Positions 58,854 to 64,000 of a DNA stretch of 64,000 bases are shown here, in pieces. Every line of letters begins with the position of its first letter. Position 1 is the stretch's first letter. The notes under the pieces were generated by a model that saw only the letters and a program-made list of their open reading frames with translations, had not been told where the DNA came from and searched no databases. Source of the stretch: Byssothecium circinans (Eukaryota > Ascomycota > Dothideomycetes > Pleosporales > Massarinaceae); the NCBI GenBank assembly GCA_010015675.1, contig ML976987.1:722790-786789 (forward strand), given 5' to 3'. Made by a program: the position numbers and the translations under genes.

Positions 58854-59339
58854 TTCTAAGAATCTGTACCGGTATGAGGTAGATGATGTTGCGGGGCTGG
58901 AGGAGTTCTGCAATCGTGAACCTGATGTACAAATCTCCAAGTGCGAGGTACAGCTGACTAATCTGGGGTACATATCCAAACTTGGGGCTTGGATCCCTTC
59001 CCAGCTCACCTACGAAACCTCAGTTTTTCGTATATCATGCCAGCAGATCACTAGATCATTGTAGCTCGACGCGGAATATTCCAATCATCGTTCTCACATT
59101 TCGCCGCAAAGCACTTCAGCCGTAGAGCTTGCGCATTTATTTAACGCCGAGGTAGCAGAAGCAACTAGTACCAATACGGAAACAGTTTATCCGAGGTATT
59201 TTTGCATTCAAAGCACACTTCAATTTAACACCAACGCGTAGCTTCTTCGCTTAACGTTAATGTCCAAATACTTACAAAAGTCCCAGAGCCCTTCTACCTA
59301 TAGTTCCATGATCTAAATAATCTGTTTTCAGCATTCAAG
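58854..59339. promoter_or_regulatory. Shared upstream region of divergent genes
   Basis: Between the start codons of the coiled-coil protein (minus) and the Zn2Cys6 regulator (plus). No distinct elements identified. Confidence 0.4.
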
Positions 59340-61092
59340 ATGCCGGTTTCCTTGGGTGAAGACGCTGTCACGCAACCGAGGAAGCGCGCAGCCGCAGCTT
59401 GCCAATCGTGCCATGCACGAAAAGTTAGGTGTAGCCTTTCCCATACTAGCTCACCATGCATGAACTGCTCGCTTGATTGTCTCGTATGTGAGCCGCGGGT
59501 AACTAAGAAACGGAGGTAAGTGAGTAACATCAGATGAGAACCAATCCAAGCAAGCGAGCAAGCTGATACTCACCTGCATGCCAGTGCTAGAACGGGGCCT
59601 CATGAATCCTCGATCCGGATCCGAGGTTCGGCGTCTTCGTCTACTGATATGGTTACCGCGCCACATAACCATATTCAGGGGGAACGTGGCTCTCCCTCCG
59701 ACTCTAGGACCACACCAGCCCCTGAGAGCTCAGGTCACCGTCCAGGTAGTTCTAGTGCTGTTCTAGCCTCGGTTGCCAACAATGGCGATAGCGATAGCGC
59801 CGAAGCACCCTATCGTCCCTTGGCCGAACATTTCAGCCACTATGGTGGGCAAGGTGACATTGGGGCTTTGCATACAAACGGAAATGCACCGGAAAGCCAC
59901 TACGCACCCATCTATGGTACGTCAAATACGATGTCCTGTCATTAGGAAACGTATGTGCAACTTCTAAGACCTTGGCGCTGACTTTCGGCGACTAGGTGAT
60001 CCTCGAGGAGTTTCTCTGGTAGCAGACATATGTGAGCCTCAGCGGAGAGACAGGAGTGGACACCTTCTTGTGCCGCGGATACGTCCGCCAAACGTGGATC
60101 CCGAAACTCTCAGCTACTTGCGGCTAAGAGGCGTCTTTGATTTGCCTAAGCCGGAAGCCTGTGAGATGCTGATACGGGATTACTTTTACCATGTGCATCC
60201 GTTCTTCCCGATCGTCGAAGCCGGGTCGTTTATCGAACAGTTTGAAAACTCTCGCCATGAGCTGAGCATTCACCTGTTATGGAGCATGTTTCTAGCAGCT
60301 TCTAACGTAAGCGTTCTATTTTTGACATCTCTCAGATATTTTAAATAACCCGATCAAGTTTGCAGATGATGCCACCCTTCAAGCGGCCGATTTTCCGTCT
60401 CGGAAAGAGATGAAGCATTCAATGTATATCAAAGCAAAGGTGAGGAAAACATAATCACGATCGAACAATGTCGGTGCGTGTAAGGGCTAATGCGCGTCGT
60501 TCAGGCTCTTTATAATGCAGAGTATGAGAGAAGCAAACTCACCTTGATTCAGGCTGTGCTTTTGATGGGCTTTTGGTATGCTGATACTGAAGACAGAACG
60601 GGCTCTTGGCATTGGAATGGTGTCGCCATAAGCCTGTGTCAAACTATTGGACTACACCGTAATCCGGACACTAGCCCAAGCCACGGGAAGTCCATATCGA
60701 TAATTGACAGGAGGCTATGGCAGCAGCTCTGGTGGAGCTGCTTTTATCGTGAGGCATGGTTCTCTGCCGGCATGGGCCGGCCTATGCGCATCCACCTCGC
60801 CGACTGTAACACCACAATGCCAGACGCGGAGGCTGAAGAACAGTTTGAGAGCCTACCCGTTAGTCTCCGTGAGAAGTATCTTCCCGAAGGCATGAGAGAA
60901 GTAGCCAAACTGTGGACGCAACTGCTGAACCTTACGGTTATTTTGTCGAATATTTTATTACAGCAACAGCGAGCGGAACGGGTATTGCCCACTGAAGCTG
61001 AGGTGCAATACACAGATAGTCAAATATGGATTTATATGGTGACGCACTTCGTAGAGTCTAGAGGATTCATCCCGTGTGAAGCAAGATATTAG
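59340..61092 (+). CDS. Zn2Cys6 fungal-specific transcription factor (cutinase-factor-like), truncated C-terminus
   Basis: Exons 59340-59515, 59585-59916, 59996-60306, 60359-60439 and 60505-61092 join in frame to 495 residues. The zinc cluster is at about 21-50: AACQSCHARKVRC, then CMNC and Cys-x-x-x-Cys. The middle homology region shows LIRDYFYHVHPFFPIVEAGS, LLWSMFLAASNF, ALYNAEYERSKLTLIQAVLL, TGSWHWNGVAISLCQTIGLH and RRLWQQLWWSCFYREAW, as in the cutinase transcription factor 1 group. The frame ends at TAG 61090-61092, inside an 84-bp block copied from elsewhere, well before the family's usual length (over 650). Excising 61056-61166 reopens the frame to 61560, but the continuation is not clearly regulator-like, so the gene may have been damaged earlier too. 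DNA binding could survive. Confidence 0.85.
61044..61055. repeat. Direct repeat flanking the insert, left copy
   Basis: GCACTTCGTAGA, repeated at 61155-61166. The two copies bracket 99 bp (61056-61154) and look like a target-site duplication. Confidence 0.7.
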
Positions 61093-61154
61093 TAATAACC
61101 GCTACAAACTTGGCCCTCCTGGCCCTCCATCCACTCGCGATGGCCACAACTCCA
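61056..61154 (+). mobile_element. 99-bp insertion in the regulator gene, including 84-bp dispersed repeat copy B
   Basis: Fifteen bases (61056-61070) plus an 84-bp block (61071-61154) identical to 15038-15121. It is flanked by GCACTTCGTAGA direct repeats (61044-61055, 61155-61166). It brings the stop codon that truncates the regulator. Insert plus one repeat is 111 bp, a multiple of three, so loss would restore frame. No terminal inverted repeats. The mechanism is unknown. Confidence 0.65.
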
Positions 61155-61660
61155 GCACTTCGTAGAACGTGGCAGAACCAGGCCGCGCCGAGACTTGCTA
61201 CAGACTGGTCCTTCTGAGGGCATGAGCGAACTGCCTGAAGTAGTTGTGAGAGGTAGACAGAAGGAAGGCGTGTTTGCCTCTGCAATTACTCAGTTTGTAT
61301 TTAAGCGGGGCAGACTGACGGTACCGCCAGAGCGCGCTTTGGAGGAATGTGGTCTCCTCCCCATCGCAGTCTGTGGGACCGAGAACATTAGCTCAAAGAT
61401 ACCGGAGGATATGGAATCGTACAGAAAGACCAACCTGCCTGTAGTTCAACTCCAGTATGGCTGGGACAAAGTCCATGAGCTTTTCCGGGAGCAAGATACC
61501 GTGCTAGGGAGGTATACAGATATGGTATGGCACTGTTGGGCACGATCACACGATGCTTGACACGACCAACAACTTGGTCAACCTCCACGCCAATCGGGGC
61601 AAGCTGGGCGAGGTAGAGGAGATGTACCGGTGGGCACTCAAAGGCTTTGGGAAGCGTTTC
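61155..61660 (+). pseudogene. Relic with TPR repeat downstream of the truncated regulator
   Basis: A frame 61155-61560 without a clear ATG of its own contains MSELPEVVVRGRQKE, VFASAITQFVFKRGRLTVPP and QYGWDKVHELFREQDTV. Near 61535 the sense moves to another frame and gives GHDHTMLDTTNNLVNLHANR, then GKLGEVEEMYRWALKGFGK, an unmistakable tetratricopeptide unit of the kind at the C-terminus of fungal NLR-like (NB-ARC/NACHT-TPR) proteins. It ends soon after. No nucleotide-binding domain is seen here. Confidence 0.6.
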
Positions 61661-62695
61661 TATCGTGTCGTCGTACTGGGGGCATGGTCAAGGTTGGCTG
61701 GGATTAATTAATTGATTCCTACTTGGTTTCAGCGGCTACTTTGTGTGACATGGTAGATTCACCGATAACTCAATTGCCGCTGTCAGCGAGCTAATATATA
61801 TTTGTATAAAATGGAAATGACAATCGGTTAGAGCAGGCCTTGGTTCCCTTTGGAATTGTGGAATGAATAATTTGATATCTTATATCTAGTTTCTCGCTTT
61901 GGCAAGTGTCAGATAGAGCGAGCGCTTTGAGGCCGGATCTGTATAATCGAGCGAGGACCTAAGCACGTGACACACTAACGGGCTCCGTCATCGGCTTTAG
62001 GGTCCGCTTCGGGCTCGGTTCATAGCTCTCTCTGTTATCCGAAATATTTAATGTCATCGTCGCCTTAATTGTCTTTCGTTGTCTTTAGTGGCTTTCTTAC
62101 GTGCTGCTATCTTGGTCTTCACGCGCGAAGAAATGTTATAGATAGTACAACGTAATGTTAGGGTTTGGTGCTTTACGATAACATAACTTTGTAGTGCCTA
62201 GGAAACTGTTTTCCTTGCTCTAGAAAATAGTAATCTTATGTGCCCGTAGAGTAGGCTACAAACCCGGTCCGTGCCGCATGCAAGGATGACCTCCGTAGTC
62301 CGACAGGTACTCGAAATAGCCCGGCAGACTACTTTAAACAGCCCTACTATGCCTCATTCAGTAAACGTACAGTAGAAGTCCGCAAGGCTGGGTAATTAGA
62401 AAGCCTCAGAAAGGCAGGCCACAACCAGCATAGGCCCCTACTCGCGCCGCACACAACGGAAGGATCAGCATGCAGACCAATCGAAGGCGTGATGGTTGGT
62501 GAAGGGGCCCCAATCTCATTTCGCTCATTGCTGACGGCCGGGCGCACGAGAGGGTCATAAGTACGATGATGGGATCTTTAAGCTCCTTGTCTGATTTTTT
62601 GAGAATTTTCAGCAGACGATGAGGTAATGCCTTAGAGAAGACCCTCTTTCCATTTATTTGTCTGGTAAACATCGCGACGCAGAGCGCGCATCGAC
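61661..62695. other. Degenerate-looking stretch, no gene
   Basis: 1 kb between the TPR relic and the tyrosinase gene. AT-rich patches, no supported frame. Confidence 0.5.
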
Positions 62696-63856
62696 ATGAA
62701 GCTCACATCCTTGAGCATTTTTGGAGCGCTGCTGGTTCAGACCGCTACCTCGTCTTTCATTGAACGCGCAGTGTGCACGACGAAGTCGCAGAGGAAGTCA
62801 TGGTCCGTCACCTTCATATGTGCTGTTGAACGAGATGACTGACTGTTTATCAGGCACACACTCACTACGGACGAGAAGCTCGACTATATTAAAGCAGAGA
62901 AATGTCTCATGTCACTTCCTCCAAGGTACGGCCTCGAAGGTCCCAAATCACGGTACGATGAGTTCATCAAGCTCCACGTACTCGCAGCACCAGAATTTCA
63001 CTTCACTGTATGCCTTCCTCATCCTTGCCGTGGACTCAGCTCACACCTATAGGGCTCCTTTCTGCCATACCATCGTCTCATAGTACACAACCACTACGTC
63101 GCACTACAACAAGAATGCAATTATACTGGTGTCCAGCCCTACTGGAACGAAACCCTGGATGCCGGTAACTTCAGAAATTCGATTGTGTTGGACCCAGAGA
63201 CTGGGTTTGGAGGAGATGGGACTGGGCTGGGAAGCTGCATTGTGAATGGACCGTTCAAAGATTACATCAGTACCGTTGGCGCGTATACGAACGCTTCGGC
63301 GCACTGCATCACACGCAAGATCGACGAGTGCCAGAGCTCAAAGGCCGCGCAGGTCAATATCAACAAGTGCACGGAGAAGCAGACCTTTGGCGAGTTTTGG
63401 TCGTGTATGGAAGAATTCCCCCACGACGGCCTACATCAGGGAATCGGCGGACTGGTATGCTCGCTCTCAAGCTTCACATCTCTTGCATGTTACTGACTCC
63501 TCCAGATGAAGTATTTCGGCTCTCCTGGTGACCCCCTCTTTTATATGCACCACACCTACGTAGACAAAGTGTGGAACCAATGGCAACGAGCCGCGCCCGC
63601 TACCCGTCTCTTTGAAATCTCCGGCCAAAACGCTCTCTATACCCTCCCTCCCAGCTTCAGCGAAACAGATATCTGCGGCGTACCAGCGGGTTCCAGCATG
63701 CCGCCGCTTGTACCTTATGGCGAGGGAGCGGAGGGAGATCCAGGCACAGAGGTCACACTAGGACATGTATTGAATTGGGCGGGAGATTTGATGAACACTA
63801 CCGTGGGCGATGTCATGGATATCCAAGGTGGATTTCTGTGCTACGAGTATGATTGA
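62696..63856 (+). CDS. Secreted tyrosinase-family copper oxidase
   Basis: Exons 62696-62802, 62854-63007, 63053-63454 and 63506-63856 join in frame to 337 residues. Signal peptide MKLTSLSIFGALLVQTATSS. CuA site: His in IKLHVLAAPEFHFTG followed by SFLPYHR, the intron falling between. CuB site: FPHDGLHQGIGG (H-x3-H) and SPGDPLFYMHHTYVD, the last His pair complete. QPYWNETLDAG stands where PYWDW is usual, and the protein lacks a long C-terminal lid, so it is a short secreted form. It oxidises phenols to quinones, in pigment formation or phenolic tailoring. The first donor is GTCCGT, less usual, but frame and motifs support it. The start ATG lies 1.0 kb downstream of the TPR relic. Confidence 0.9.
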
Positions 63857-64000
63857 GCGGACTTGAACATGGTGTGGAAATTTTTGCTTCTTGTATATGC
63901 TTTCTGTTATCTTCTGATACCCCGGTTTTTCTTCATTCTGCTTTGGAAATAGTTTGGTTGTCGGCTTGGAGTCATTCCCTGGTCGTTGCTTTTATATCGA
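63857..64000. other. 3' flank of the tyrosinase gene
   Basis: T-rich sequence consistent with a 3' untranslated region. Nothing else seen. Confidence 0.4.

Noticed and set aside
61074..61155. The 84-bp block as an active GT-AG intron in the regulator
   Set aside because: 82 nt from GTGTGA to CCAG is not frame-preserving and leads to an immediate stop.

Overview
The window is nuclear DNA of a filamentous ascomycete (Pezizomycotina), most likely a Dothideomycete of the Pleosporales type. The evidence is many short GT-AG introns (about 45-120 bp), a HET-domain gene, a Zn2Cys6 regulator, a fungal rhodopsin-like (PTH11-type) membrane protein, a fungal PAS kinase, a five-exon translation elongation factor 1-alpha gene (tef1) and AT-rich MITE-like elements. 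The species assignment is inference. Exon boundaries below were read by hand from splice signals, frame continuity and protein motifs.

Layout. 0-3.4 kb: a nonsense-interrupted HET gene cut by the window edge, then a 711-bp near-perfect palindrome. 3.5-13.3 kb: a small basic protein, a 984-residue unrecognised protein and a three-exon ferric reductase. 13.3-26.7 kb: an accessory, decaying stretch with two head-to-head divergent kinases (one frameshifted), an aminoglycoside-phosphotransferase-like gene, a small His/Cys protein, a 3-copy tandem repeat, an ankyrin gene with two frame breaks and another gene with one frame break. 26.7-46.4 kb: core genes, namely a Nudix hydrolase, tRNA-Arg with an intron, a homeobox plus C2H2 regulator, PAS kinase, a protein with acidic-Phe motifs, an SDR oxidoreductase, tef1 and a small basic protein. 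46.5-64 kb: accessory again, with a decayed gene, a second APH-like gene, a rhodopsin-like membrane protein, a 242-bp MITE, a secreted berberine-bridge-type FAD oxidase, an epoxide hydrolase, a membrane-protein remnant, a coiled-coil protein, a Zn2Cys6 regulator truncated by a small insertion, a TPR relic and a secreted tyrosinase.

Main unusual points. (1) tef1 is flanked by inverted 91-bp copies of its own core promoter and leader (89/91 identical). The second copy faces a small ORF whose stop lies 4 bp from the tef1 stop, so the locus could invert. (2) The palindrome at 2.7-3.4 kb has 299-bp arms differing at one base. (3) An 84-bp block is exactly shared between 15.0 kb and 61.1 kb. At 61.1 kb it forms most of an insert bounded by 12-bp direct repeats, and removing the insert reopens the reading frame of the regulator. 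(4) Several accessory genes are broken by single-base indels while long core genes nearby are intact.

I found no CRISPR array, viral genome or complete new defence-like system. The FAD oxidase, epoxide hydrolase, regulator and tyrosinase group is suggestive of specialised metabolism but has no backbone synthase in the window.
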